Positions 28,093 to 39,592 of a stretch of 64,000 bases of DNA are shown piece by piece (the first letter of the stretch is position 1; each line of letters opens with the position of its first letter). Both the position numbers and the translations under genes were made by a program. Under the pieces are notes generated by a model that saw only the letters and a program-made list of their open reading frames with translations, did no database searches and was not told the origin of the DNA. Origin of the DNA: Actinomadura soli (GTDB lineage Bacteria; Actinomycetota; Actinomycetes; Streptosporangiales; Streptosporangiaceae); assembly GCF_005889715.1 (NCBI RefSeq), contig NZ_VCKW01000001.1, positions 95,492 through 159,491 of the forward strand, written 5' to 3'.

Positions 28093-29344
28093 CCAGGTAC
28101 CTCATCACACGAGGAAGGAATTTCTTGCCGCTGGCGCCCCACGCCGCATCACGCCACACGCCGGGGACCGCGGTGTGCGGACGGCCCCCGATCTCCATGA
28201 GGTGATGCCTCCGCAGCCCGTTCCGGCGCTCGCGCTGCTGGCAGGCGCCGCAGAGCGGGCACGGTTTCGGCAGGACGCCGTCGCCGTCCAGCTTCGGGAC
28301 GTACGCGCGCCCGGCCGAGTCGCCGTGCAGCGGGTTCACCAGGCACGGGACGGGCGGGGAGGCGACGTTCCGCGTCAGCGCGACGCGCCCCCGCCGGGCC
28401 AGCACGATCACGCCGACGAGGTCGATGGCGCGCTCCTCGTCGTCCTTGGCGTCGTCGTAGAGGATCTGCGCGGCGTCGTAGGCCGACACTGCGAAGGGGC
28501 GCCCGCGCTCCGCCTCGGCCGTGGCGAGCAGACCGCGGAGCCGCCCGAGTTCCTTGGACGCGTTGCGCCGCAGCCACCGCATCCCGGGCTTCCTGGGCGC
28601 CCAGGGATGCCTCTCGACCTCGCCCGGAACGGACCGCCTCCTGCGGACCAGGGCGAGGACGCCGATGCCCGCCCAGTACAGCAGCGCGGCCGTGAGCGGC
28701 CCGACGAGCAGGAGACCGGTGAGGAGCGGGCCCGAGACCTCGGCGTCGCGCGGCGTCAGCTTGTTCTCCTCCCCGAACGGATCGGGGCTGGAGTACAGCC
28801 TCGGCGTGGACGGCGATGCCGTGGGTGCCACGGCGTAGCCGTTCAGCCGCTGGACGAGCCGGTCCGCGAGCCCCTCGAACGGGCGGTCGAAGTCGGCCGG
28901 ACGCGAGGAGCCCGGCTCGTTCTCGTCCAGCGGCGAGTAGTCGTAGTCGCGCGGCACCTGGAACGCCTCGGACTCAAGGCGCCCGCGCGAATTGACCATC
29001 AGGTAGAGCCCGTCCCTGCGCGACCGGTCGTGCAGGGCGAACAGGAACGCGTCGTCGCGGCCCTGCGACTCCGAGTCGGCCGGGTTCGGGATCACGACGA
29101 CGTAGACGGGGGTGCCGATCTGCCTCGCGGCCTTCAGGACGGCCTGGCGCACCCGTCCGCGCTCGGCCTCGTCGAGGGCGGCGCCGACGTCGGGGTCGAC
29201 GAACAGCGGGTCCCTGGCCAGCGCGGCGGAGACCCGGTCGAGGCGCTGGTAGGCGTGCGGCGGATCGTCCGCGGCGGCCGCGACCGGCCCCACGCCCATG
29301 CCCAGGACGGCGAGCAGCGCCGCGACGCCGGCCGCCCGCCTCAT
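28082..29344 (-). CDS. TPM-like secreted/membrane protein with CxxC ribbon (paralogue 2)
   Basis: 420 residues. Signal peptide (MRRAAGVAALLAVLGMGVG..AAAADD), TPM-like domain (RDPLFVDPDVGAALDEAERG, GTPVYVVVIPNP, RDGLYLMVNSRG), a membrane helix near 210-235 followed by RRRR, and a cytosolic tail with VPCLVNPLHGDS and CPLCGACQQRERR, a zinc-ribbon-like cluster. NPLHGD is shared with paralogue 3. ATG 29344 overlaps the stop of the preceding gene (ATGA). Topology would place the TPM domain outside and the cysteine domain inside. Confidence 0.7.
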   Translation of the reverse strand: MRRAAGVAALLAVLGMGVGPVAAAADDPPHAYQRLDRVSAALARDPLFVDPDVGAALDEAERGRVRQAVLKAARQIGTPVYVVVIPNPADSESQGRDDAFLFALHDRSRRDGLYLMVNSRGRLESEAFQVPRDYDYSPLDENEPGSSRPADFDRPFEGLADRLVQRLNGYAVAPTASPSTPRLYSSPDPFGEENKLTPRDAEVSGPLLTGLLLVGPLTAALLYWAGIGVLALVRRRRSVPGEVERHPWAPRKPGMRWLRRNASKELGRLRGLLATAEAERGRPFAVSAYDAAQILYDDAKDDEERAIDLVGVIVLARRGRVALTRNVASPPVPCLVNPLHGDSAGRAYVPKLDGDGVLPKPCPLCGACQQRERRNGLRRHHLMEIGGRPHTAVPGVWRDAAWGASGKKFLPRVMRYLGVE

Positions 29345-30108
29345 GTCCGCCCCCTGCCGCGGCCCCGCTTGCCCTTGCGCCGGCCGCGTCCCTGGCTGCC
29401 GTTGCCCTGGCTTCTCTTCCCCCGGCGGACGCGTCGCACGACCAGCAGGCCGAGCAGCGGCAGCCCGCTCAGCGCGGCGCCACCGCCGAACGCGGCCATC
29501 TCGACATGGTCGGCCCGCCGATCCGCCTCGTCGTCGGCGTTCAGCGCCTTGCGGGTCGCGGACTCCGGCCTCGGACGCGGATGATCGCGCCGCTCCCTGG
29601 CCCGGCCGGACAGGGCGACGTCCACGAACCGCCCGACCATGTCGGGGGCGCTCACGTCGTGGGGCAGCTCGAACTTCGCGGCCCACCAGGCGTCGTCCAC
29701 GGGAAGGCGCCGGGAGCCGCCGAACTGCCGGGCCTCGCCGTGCCCGCCGGACGGGTCCACCACGATGTAGACCCCGTCCTTGCCCAGCCGGTCGCGGAGC
29801 AGCGCCGCGAGCGAGTCGGCCGGATTCTCCTCCCCGAGCCCGACGGTCGGCGTCACCGCCACATAGGCGGGCACGCCGAGCCGGGCGACGGACGCCCTGA
29901 TCCGCGCGGCGGCGTCCGGCGGCAGCGACCGCGGCGCGTGGTCGGTGACGTACACCGGGTCGCGGCGCAGCGCCGCCGCGAGGTGATCGGCGCGGGACGG
30001 CTGATCGGCACGTTCCAGCGGCGCCGCGGCGGCGGGCCCGGCCAGGCCCGTGAACATGCAGGTCAGGGCCCCGCTCAGGGCAAGGAGGAACAACCGGCCG
30101 GGGCGCAT
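29341..30108 (-). CDS. TPM-like secreted/membrane protein (paralogue 1)
   Basis: 255 residues. Signal peptide (MRPGRLFLLALSGALTCMF..), then the shared domain: RDPVYVTDHAPRSLPPDAA, VPAYVAVTPTV, DRLGKDGVYIVVDPSGGHG. A membrane helix (AAFGGGAALSGLPLLGLLVV) is followed by a very basic tail of Arg/Lys/Gly. It lacks the cysteine domain of the other two. ATG 30108 is supported by a leaderless -10 box. First gene of the operon. All three proteins share the order (R-D/S-P-hydrophobic-YV / PVYV..P / DRLG-DG-Y) and arose by duplication. Confidence 0.7.
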   Translation of the reverse strand: MRPGRLFLLALSGALTCMFTGLAGPAAAAPLERADQPSRADHLAAALRRDPVYVTDHAPRSLPPDAAARIRASVARLGVPAYVAVTPTVGLGEENPADSLAALLRDRLGKDGVYIVVDPSGGHGEARQFGGSRRLPVDDAWWAAKFELPHDVSAPDMVGRFVDVALSGRARERRDHPRPRPESATRKALNADDEADRRADHVEMAAFGGGAALSGLPLLGLLVVRRVRRGKRSQGNGSQGRGRRKGKRGRGRGRT

Positions 30109-30116
30109 GGGGCGCG

Positions 30117-30122
30117 ATTCTA
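30117..30122 (-). promoter_or_regulatory. Leaderless -10 box of the TPM operon
   Basis: TAGAAT on the minus strand, 8 nt before ATG 30108, with no Shine-Dalgarno. Confidence 0.6.
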
Positions 30123-30129
30123 CTGATGA

Positions 30130-31290
<1,161 letters not shown>

Positions 31291-31303
31291 CCGCAGCCCT
31301 TCG

Positions 31304-31337
31304 CGCCGTGGCCGCGCACGACGGTGCGGCCACGGCG
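31304..31337 (+). terminator. Long hairpin between gap and pgk
   Basis: CGCCGTGGCCGC - 10 nt - GCGGCCACGGCG, a perfect 12-bp stem starting 14 nt after the gap stop and ending 30 nt before pgk. No T run follows. It may protect the 3' end of a processed gap message or partly terminate, giving gap in excess over pgk. Confidence 0.5.
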
Positions 31338-31367
31338 CGGCCGTGTACGGAAGGACACCGCATCCCG

Positions 31368-32555
<1,188 letters not shown>

Positions 32556-32557
32556 CG

Positions 32558-33352
32558 ATGGCCCCCGCGACACCCGCCCGCAAACCGCTGATGGCGGGCA
32601 ACTGGAAGATGAACAACAACCACCTCGAGGCGATCGCGCTCGTCCAGAAGATGGCGTTCGCGCTCAAGGAGGCCGACTACGACGCCGTCGACGTCGCCGT
32701 GATCCCGCCGTTCACGGCGCTCCGCTCGGTGCAGACCCTCATCGACGCCGACAAGTACGCGATCCAGTACGGCGCGCAGGACGTCTCCCCGCACGCCTCC
32801 GGCGCCTACACCGGTGACATCTCCGCGGCGATGCTCGCCAAGCTGCGCTGCGCGTACGTCGTCGTCGGGCACTCCGAGCGCCGCCAGTACCACGCCGAGG
32901 ACGACGCGCTCGTCAACGCCAAGGCCAAGGCCGCGCTCTCCGCCGACCTCACCCCGATCCTGTGCGTCGGGGAGGGCCTGGAGGTCCGCAAGGCGGGCGG
33001 GCACGTCCCGCACGTCATCGAGCAGCTCGACGGCGGCCTGGAGAAGATCACCGCCGACCAGGTGCGGCGCACCGTGATCGCCTACGAGCCGGTCTGGGCG
33101 ATCGGCACCGGCGAGGTCGCCACCCCGCAGGACGCGCAGGAGGTCTGCGCGGCCATCAGGACGCGGCTCGCCGAGCTCTACGACGGCGGAGTGGCCGACC
33201 AGGTGCGTATCCTGTACGGCGGTTCGGTGAAGGGCGGCAACGTCGCCAAGCTCATGGCGCAGTCCGACGTGGACGGCGCCTTGGTCGGTGGTGCCAGCCT
33301 GGACCCGGGAGAATTCGTCAAAATCTGCCGGTACCGGGATCTCCCCGTCTGA
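32558..33352 (+). CDS. tpiA: Triosephosphate isomerase
   Basis: 264 residues. GNWKMN at about 14-19 (catalytic Lys), VVGHSERR (catalytic His), [11 protein letters not shown] (catalytic Glu and loop 6), YGGSVKGGN phosphate loop. All catalytic residues are in place. Starts 2 nt after pgk, so translationally linked; secG follows after a 151-bp leader. Confidence 0.98.
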   Translation: MAPATPARKPLMAGNWKMNNNHLEAIALVQKMAFALKEADYDAVDVAVIPPFTALRSVQTLIDADKYAIQYGAQDVSPHASGAYTGDISAAMLAKLRCAYVVVGHSERRQYHAEDDALVNAKAKAALSADLTPILCVGEGLEVRKAGGHVPHVIEQLDGGLEKITADQVRRTVIAYEPVWAIGTGEVATPQDAQEVCAAIRTRLAELYDGGVADQVRILYGGSVKGGNVAKLMAQSDVDGALVGGASLDPGEFVKICRYRDLPV

Positions 33353-33412
33353 TCAAACTGATCAATTCCGCGTGAACTGGGGGTTCTTGCCGAACCAGCG
33401 GGATGTTCGTCG

Positions 33413-33487
33413 TACCCTTCGTAGCTGACGGGTAAACCGCCCGGCCTGACCCACCGTCTGAACTACAGACCGTCCTGAACTACAGAC
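33413..33487 (+). promoter_or_regulatory. secG promoter and leader with tandem repeats
   Basis: A -10 box TACCCT (33413-33418) is followed in the leader by two copies of CTGAACTACAGAC (33458-33470 and 33475-33487), 17 bp apart. The first copy belongs to the inverted repeat GTCTG-AACTA-CAGAC. Possible leader hairpin or regulator site. Confidence 0.45.
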
Positions 33488-33503
33488 AAGGCGCTGAAGA
33501 ATC

Positions 33504-33740
33504 GTGATCATCGCATCGTCCATCGTGCTCATCGTCACGAGCCTGCTGATGGTCGTCCTCGTCCTCATGCACAAGGGCAAGGGCGGCGGACTCTCAGACA
33601 TGTTCGGCGGCGGTATCTCGTCGTCCCTGGGCGGGTCGTCCGTGGTAGAGCGCAACCTCGACAGGCTGACGATCGCCGTCGGCGTCCTGTGGTTCGCCTC
33701 GATCGTCGCGCTCGGGCTCCTGTTCAAGGGCGACGCCTGA
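33504..33740 (+). CDS. secG: Preprotein translocase subunit SecG
   Basis: 78 residues with two membrane helices (IIASSIVLIVTSLLMVVLVL and LTIAVGVLWFASIVALGLLF) joined by the SecG loop HKGKGGGLSDMFGGGISSSLGGSSVVERNL. Associates with SecYE. The GTG start lies after the repeat-bearing leader. Location after tpiA is conserved in actinobacteria. Confidence 0.95.
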   Translation: MIIASSIVLIVTSLLMVVLVLMHKGKGGGLSDMFGGGISSSLGGSSVVERNLDRLTIAVGVLWFASIVALGLLFKGDA

Positions 33741-33822
33741 GCCACCCGTTCCGACCAATGCGAGCGCCGCGCCGTCCCAGGAGGTCACGGGCGGCGGCGG
33801 AAGACCAAGCGAGGAGTATTCC

Positions 33823-34194
33823 GTGGGTAGTGGCAACGCGATTCGGGGCAGCCGTGTCGGGGCCGGTCCGATGGGAGAGGCGGAACGCGGTGACGCCGCC
33901 CCCCGCGTGTGGGTGACCTTCTACTGCGCCAACCGGCACGAGACCCGGCCCAGCTTCGCGACGGACGTCGCGGTCCCCGAGACCTGGGACTGCCCGCGCT
34001 GCGGGTTCCCCGCCGGGCAGGACTCGGAGAACCCGCCGGCCCCGCCGAAGACCGAGCCGTACAAGACGCACCTGGCGTACGTGAAGGAGCGCCGCAGCGA
34101 CGAGGACGGCGAGGCCATCCTCGAAGAGGCGCTGGCCAAGCTCCGGCAGAAGCGCGCCGCCGTCAAGAAGGCGCTGGAGTCCGCGAGCCGCTGA
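33823..34194 (+). CDS. rbpA: RNA polymerase-binding protein, RbpA family
   Basis: 123 residues. N terminus GNAIRGSRVGAGPMGE, then a zinc-binding core with C-A-N-R-H and CPRCGFPAG, then a basic C-terminal helix (AYVKERRSDEDGEAILEEALAKLR) that contacts the principal sigma factor in RbpA. It matches the RbpA-type gene found after secG in many actinobacteria. Actinobacterial genomes can hold a second, more Streptomyces-RbpA-like copy, so symbol use is by family. GTG 33823 with GAGGAG. Confidence 0.88.
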   Translation: MGSGNAIRGSRVGAGPMGEAERGDAAPRVWVTFYCANRHETRPSFATDVAVPETWDCPRCGFPAGQDSENPPAPPKTEPYKTHLAYVKERRSDEDGEAILEEALAKLRQKRAAVKKALESASR

Positions 34195-34214
34195 CGGCCC
34201 GCGCACCGACCATC

Positions 34215-34248
34215 GCACGGCCCGGCCCCGGAGGGGGCCGGGCCGTGC
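34215..34248 (+). terminator. Strong terminator after rbpA
   Basis: Perfect 15-bp stem GCACGGCCCGGCCCC / GGGGCCGGGCCGTGC around GGAG, starting 21 nt after the rbpA stop and followed by GCTTTCC. It closes the secG-rbpA unit and isolates the glyA promoter. Confidence 0.85.
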
Positions 34249-34286
34249 GCTTTCCGGCCTGGGCTGAGCGGGCGGGCCCGCGCCGG

Positions 34287-34378
34287 TATGATGGCGGGCA
34301 CGCGACTGGCGCAGTCAAGGTGGAGTTGACCACCGGGGAGCGAAAGTAGTCCGCACACCGCGCGCCTGGGTGTACGGG
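34287..34378 (+). promoter_or_regulatory. ZTP (pfl) riboswitch and promoter upstream of glyA
   Basis: A -10 box TATGAT (34287-34292) precedes a leader with the conserved blocks of the pfl/ZTP aptamer: CGACTGGCG, an interrupted GGTGG..CCACC stem, CCGGGGAGCG, a linker, and CGCGCCTGGGTG. The ZTP riboswitch senses ZMP/ZTP, the alarmone of 10-formyl-tetrahydrofolate shortage, and turns on folate one-carbon genes. GlyA, immediately downstream, makes 5,10-methylene-THF, which fits. Confidence 0.82.
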
Positions 34379-34386
34379 TCCCCATC

Positions 34387-34410
34387 CGCCGGGGTGCCCG
34401 AACCCCGGCG
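34387..34410 (+). terminator. Expression-platform hairpin of the riboswitch
   Basis: CGCCGGGGT - 6 nt - ACCCCGGCG, a perfect 9-bp stem right after the aptamer and 21 nt before glyA. No T run, so it may act as GC-rich terminator or by hiding the ribosome site. Confidence 0.5.
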
Positions 34411-34431
34411 CGGACAGCGCGGAGGCATCCC

Positions 34432-35703
<1,272 letters not shown>

Positions 35704-35721
35704 CCCCGGCGCGTCGTGGGG

Positions 35722-36513
35722 CTACGCGCCGCGCAGGATCGTGATCATGCGCCAGGCGGCGGGGTCGGTGAGGGGCACCGCGTCCGCGCCGACCCCGAAG
35801 TCGCCGTGCCGGGCCGGCGTCTCCAGGCCGCCCGCGAGGCGGATCGCGGCGTCCAGTTCGGTGGCCGTCCAGAAGCGGTAGGGGACCACGTCGCGCAGCA
35901 CCCGCGTGTCCCCGTCGCCGGTGATGGTCATCGTGACGTGGTCGTCGGCGATCTGGGTGACCGGGTCGAGCCGGTCGCCCGGCTCGCCCCACCGCACGGT
36001 GGCGTGGACGCCGCCGCGCTCGACCGTCCAGCCCGAGCTGACGGTGGGGTCGTCGGTGAGGCGGTCGCGCGGATGCGACATCTCCACGATGTACAGGCCG
36101 CCGGGGGACAGGTGCGCGGCGACCCGGCGCAGGTGCGCGACCAGCGCGTCCAGCGTCATCAGGTGGGACGTCGAGTCCAGCATGGTCACGATGAGGTCGA
36201 AGCGGCGGCCCAGGTCGAACCGGGTCATGTCGTCCTTGACGACCGTCAGCTCGACGCCGTCGCGCGCGGCCTCGCGTTCGGCGTACGCGCACATCTCCGC
36301 GTTCAGGTCGAGCGCGGTGGCGGCGAGGCCGCGGCGGGCGAACTCGCGGGCGTGCTCCGCCGGCCCGGCGGCCAGCTCCAGCACCGACGCGGGCCGCGCG
36401 CCGTGCTCGGCGCACCAGCCGAGCAGCGCGTCCGCCTCGGCGGGCACGTCGCGGAACGAGCACGCCAGCTCGTACGCCCATGGGTCGTCGTAGATGCCGC
36501 TCACCCGGGCCAT
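35722..36513 (-). CDS. SAM-dependent methyltransferase (class I)
   Basis: 263 residues. Motif I VLELAAGPAEHAREFARRG, acidic end of strand 2 ATALDLN, motif post-II TVVKDDMTRFDL, and motif IV FDLIVTMLDSTSHL define a Rossmann methyltransferase. Substrate unknown. Two starts are possible, ATG 36513 and GTG 36504; I prefer 36513. Convergent with glyA (18-bp gap). Confidence 0.82.
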   Translation of the reverse strand: MARVSGIYDDPWAYELACSFRDVPAEADALLGWCAEHGARPASVLELAAGPAEHAREFARRGLAATALDLNAEMCAYAEREAARDGVELTVVKDDMTRFDLGRRFDLIVTMLDSTSHLMTLDALVAHLRRVAAHLSPGGLYIVEMSHPRDRLTDDPTVSSGWTVERGGVHATVRWGEPGDRLDPVTQIADDHVTMTITGDGDTRVLRDVVPYRFWTATELDAAIRLAGGLETPARHGDFGVGADAVPLTDPAAWRMITILRGA

Positions 36514-36622
36514 CCTGCCAGCCCGGAGGCGGGTCGAGGCCGGTGTCACGTGATCGCCACGTCATCGTGGCGGCGGGGGTTTCACATTCCGGACGGGACT
36601 TGAGCCGCCCGGGCCGACCGCC

Positions 36623-36628
36623 TAGCGT
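36623..36628 (+). promoter_or_regulatory. Leaderless -10 box of the CMD-family gene
   Basis: TAGCGT, then 7 nt, then GTG 36636. No ribosome site. Confidence 0.6.
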
Positions 36629-36635
36629 GCGGTAA

Positions 36636-37382
36636 GTGATCGACCCCGTGAGCGGTGAGCACGTCAACGACCGACCTGCGCGCGGTCCGTCCACGACCCG
36701 GCTCCCGCTGCTGCTCCCCGGCTCGCTCAGCGACGAGCAGCTGACCGTGTACGAGGCGGTGACCGGCGGTCCGCGCGGCTCCGGCCGCACGGCCCCCTCC
36801 TGGCCGGACGACTCCCCGGACTCCCCGGACTCCCCGGACTCCGCGGTCACCGAACCGCCGTTCGGCCTGGCCGACGAGTCCGGGCGCCTCCTCGGCCCCT
36901 TCAACGCGATGCTCTACAGCCCGTCCGTCGGGCTGCCGCTGCAGGACCTCGGCGCCGCGCTGCGGTTCCGCACCGCGTTCACCAGGCGGGAACGGGAGAT
37001 CGCGACGCTGGTCGTCGCTGCGCACCTGCGGTCCGACTTCGAGTGGTACGCACATGAGCGGATCGGCCGCCGCGCCGGGCTCGCCGACGGCGAGATGGAC
37101 GCGCTCCGCGAGGGCCGCGCGCCGATGCTCGGCGACGTCCGCGAGCGCGTCGTGTACGAGGCGACCCGGCAGCTCGTCGCCGAGGGCGATCTCGGCGACG
37201 CCGTGTTCACCGAGGCGGCGACCACGCTCGGCCGCGCCGCCGTCGTGGAGCTGGTCACGCTCGTCGGGTACTACCGGGCGCTGGCGCTGCAGCTGCGCGT
37301 GTTCCGGGTCGGCGTCCCGGACGGCGAGCCCGCGCCCGAGTGGCCCGCCGCGGGCGGCCTGCCGGAGGACGGGCATGAGTGA
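36636..37382 (+). CDS. Carboxymuconolactone decarboxylase-family protein
   Basis: 248 residues. AhpD-like fold with TRREREIATLVVAAHLRSDFEWYAHE as core: the E..H pattern of the gamma-carboxymuconolactone decarboxylase branch is there, the CxxC of AhpD-type peroxidase reductases is not. Substrate unknown. A 9-bp unit (ctccccgga) repeated three times at about 36812-36838 encodes the string DSPDSPDSPD in a linker near residue 65. The 3' end overlaps the GNAT gene by 8 nt. Confidence 0.78.
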   Translation: MIDPVSGEHVNDRPARGPSTTRLPLLLPGSLSDEQLTVYEAVTGGPRGSGRTAPSWPDDSPDSPDSPDSAVTEPPFGLADESGRLLGPFNAMLYSPSVGLPLQDLGAALRFRTAFTRREREIATLVVAAHLRSDFEWYAHERIGRRAGLADGEMDALREGRAPMLGDVRERVVYEATRQLVAEGDLGDAVFTEAATTLGRAAVVELVTLVGYYRALALQLRVFRVGVPDGEPAPEWPAAGGLPEDGHE

Positions 37383-37977
37383 GGTCCTGCGCACGGTGCG
37401 GCTCGTGCTGCGCCCGGTGTCCATGAGCGACCACGGCGCGCTGCTGACGCACTGGACGGGCCCGCTCGTCCGGCGGCACCTCTTCCACGACCGGCTGATC
37501 TCCGCCGTCCAGGTGTCGGAGATCATCGACTCCAGCGAGCGGGACTTCGCCACCGAGGGCTACGGGCTGTGGGCGCTGCGTCCCGCCCGGTGGCCCGGCG
37601 GGATCGACGGCGCCGACGTCCGGACGCCCGCGGCGGGCGAGCCGCTGATCGGCGTGGCCGGGCTCAGCCACCACGACGGCCCGCTCGGCCACGGCGTGGA
37701 CGTGGAGATCCTCTACAGCCTGGAACCGGACCGGTGGGGCCAGGGCCTGGCGGCCGAGGCGTCCCGCGCGGTGCTCGACTACGCGTTCGGGGTCGTCGGC
37801 GTGCACCGGGTCACCGCCGAGATCGACACGGCGAACCCCGCGTCGGCGGAGATCGCGCTGCAGCTCGGGATGCGCCGCCGTCCGGACGGCCCCGCCGGGC
37901 CCGACGGCGCCGCCTACTACGCCGCCGAACGCTCCCGCTGGATCGGGACCCGCCGGATCGTCGACGCCGTTCCCTAG
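37375..37977 (+). CDS. GNAT-family N-acetyltransferase (RimJ/RimL-like)
   Basis: 200 residues. LRTVRLVLRPVSMSDHGAL at the start and VDVEILYSLEPDRWGQGLAAEASRAVLDYAF with HRVTAEIDTANPASAEIALQLGMRR are the acetyl-CoA binding and C-terminal motifs of RimJ-like acetyltransferases. The target is unknown. ATG 37375 lies within the CMD gene end (ATGAGTGA), so the two are coupled. Confidence 0.88.
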   Translation: MSEVLRTVRLVLRPVSMSDHGALLTHWTGPLVRRHLFHDRLISAVQVSEIIDSSERDFATEGYGLWALRPARWPGGIDGADVRTPAAGEPLIGVAGLSHHDGPLGHGVDVEILYSLEPDRWGQGLAAEASRAVLDYAFGVVGVHRVTAEIDTANPASAEIALQLGMRRRPDGPAGPDGAAYYAAERSRWIGTRRIVDAVP

Positions 37978-37986
37978 GCCAGCCGC

Positions 37987-38751
37987 TCAATCCCGGACGA
38001 GGCCCTGAACGTCGCCGTAGGAGAGCGCCGGGTGATCGCCGCTCTCTCCGGTGACGCCGAGGGCCGTGACCACCGCGGCCTGCAGCGCCTTGCGGAACAG
38101 CAGCGAGCCGGTGCTCACGCGGTGGACACCGAGGCGCGCCAGCCGCTCGTACTCGGTCTTGCCGGGCATGAACAGCACGTTCAGCGGCACCTCCGCGGCG
38201 ACGAGAACGGCGCGGAGGTCGGCGTCGTCCACGATCCCGGGGACGAAGATCCCGTCCGCGCCCGCGTCCGCGAACGCGCGCGCCCGGCGCAGCGTCTCGT
38301 CCCGGTCCGGGTCGCCCAGCCAGAACGTGTCGGTGCGGGCGTTGAGGAACACCTGCGGCGCGGCCCGCTTCACGGCGGCGATGACGGTGGTCTGGTGGTC
38401 GAGCGGGGCGAGCGTCCCGTCGGCGCGGCCGTCCTCCAGGTTGATCCCGGCGATCCCGAACGAGGCCAGCTCGGTGACGAGTTCGGCGACGTCCGCGACC
38501 CGGGTGGAGAACCCGCCCTCGATGTCCACGGTGACCGGGACGGGCAGGCGCGACAGGACGCGGGCGAGCGCGACCGTCTCGTCGCGGGTGTCGCCCGCCG
38601 CGTCGGTCTTCCCGGCGGCCGCGGCGACGCCGAGGCTCGTCGTCCCGACCGCGGGGAACCCTGCCTTGACCAGCGCCGCTCCGCTGGCGAAGTCCCACGC
38701 GTTCGGCAGCAGCAGCGGACGATCACCGTGGTGCAGATCGTGGAAGCTCAC
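37987..38751 (-). CDS. Isocitrate lyase/PEP mutase-family protein
   Basis: 254 residues, short ICL/PEPM TIM barrel. LPNAWDFASGAALVKAGFPAVGTTS, VTVDIEGGFS (metal acidic residues), GINLEDG and FLNARTDTFW are the family core; the KKCGH loop cysteine of true isocitrate or methylisocitrate lyases is absent, so it is one of the small oxaloacetate/phosphonopyruvate-type lyases of unknown substrate. GTG 38751 with GGAGG. Same strand as the racemase and phosphodiesterase genes upstream. Confidence 0.82.
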   Translation of the reverse strand: MSFHDLHHGDRPLLLPNAWDFASGAALVKAGFPAVGTTSLGVAAAAGKTDAAGDTRDETVALARVLSRLPVPVTVDIEGGFSTRVADVAELVTELASFGIAGINLEDGRADGTLAPLDHQTTVIAAVKRAAPQVFLNARTDTFWLGDPDRDETLRRARAFADAGADGIFVPGIVDDADLRAVLVAAEVPLNVLFMPGKTEYERLARLGVHRVSTGSLLFRKALQAAVVTALGVTGESGDHPALSYGDVQGLVRD

Positions 38752-38834
38752 CGTGGACCTCCGAACGTCAGGTGGGGACCTTCCCGCCGGTCGGGATCGA
38801 AACGATCCGGGTCCGTGCTCTCCACCCCCCGAAT

Positions 38835-39590
38835 CTAGGCTCGGTTCGCTTCGCCTGCGGGCGAAGCGTCGGCGGGGCCGCCGCGCCACGTGGGGAGGGG
38901 GCGGCGGCCGGCGGCCACCTCGAACGCCGCGCGGGCGAGCAGGCGGGTGGAGTCGAGCGTCGGCAGCGGCGAGGCGCCGGGCGTGACCAGCAGCGGGATC
39001 TCGGTGCACACCAGCGCGACGGCGTCGCAGCCCCGGTCGGCGAGCCGGGCGATGACGCGGGCGTACTCGCGCCGCGAGCCGTCGGTGAAGACGCCGTTGA
39101 CCAGTTCCTCGAAGATGATCCTGTGCACGGTCTCCCGGTCGGCGGCGTCCGGGACCTCGGCGGCGATGCCGCGCGCCGCCAGCTCCCGGGGGTAGAGGGG
39201 ACCGTCCATGGTGTAGCGGGTGCCGAGGACGCCGACGCGGGCGCGGCCGTCCCGGACGGCCTGCTCGGCCACCACCTGGGCGATGTGCAGGCCGGGCAGC
39301 GGCAGGTCGGCGCCGGGACGTTCGAGCGCCATGTGCGCGGTGTTGTCCGGGCAGACGAAGAAGCCGGCGCCCGCCGCCGCGAGCCGCCGGACGCTCCCGG
39401 CCAGCGTCACCCGGATCGGGTCGTGGTCTCCGGCGTCCCACGCGGGCATGCTCCGCGCCAGCGCGATGAGGTCGAGCGTCACGTCCGGGTGGTCGTCGGG
39501 GCCCAGTTCCCGGAAACCCTCCTGGCAGAAGGCGCGGAGGCACAGCGCGGCGCCTTCCATGCTGTGGGCGAGGATGCCGAGGTGCTGCAT
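38835..39590 (-). CDS. Aspartate/glutamate racemase-family protein
   Basis: 251 residues. The two catalytic cysteines are visible in FFVCPDNTAH and LVCTEIPLL, so both proton donors of a cofactor-independent racemase are in place. GVLGTRYTMDGPLYPREL is the family middle segment. Could make a D-amino acid or act on a related compound. It starts 2 nt after the phosphodiesterase gene, so these two form an operon. Confidence 0.87.
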   Translation of the reverse strand: MQHLGILAHSMEGAALCLRAFCQEGFRELGPDDHPDVTLDLIALARSMPAWDAGDHDPIRVTLAGSVRRLAAAGAGFFVCPDNTAHMALERPGADLPLPGLHIAQVVAEQAVRDGRARVGVLGTRYTMDGPLYPRELAARGIAAEVPDAADRETVHRIIFEELVNGVFTDGSRREYARVIARLADRGCDAVALVCTEIPLLVTPGASPLPTLDSTRLLARAAFEVAAGRRPLPTWRGGPADASPAGEANRA

Positions 39591-39592
39591 GT

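Noticed and set aside
36812..36838. Three-fold 9-bp repeat as a phase-variable tract
   Set aside because: The unit is a multiple of three, so slippage would not shift the frame; it only changes linker length (DSP repeats) in the CMD-family protein.
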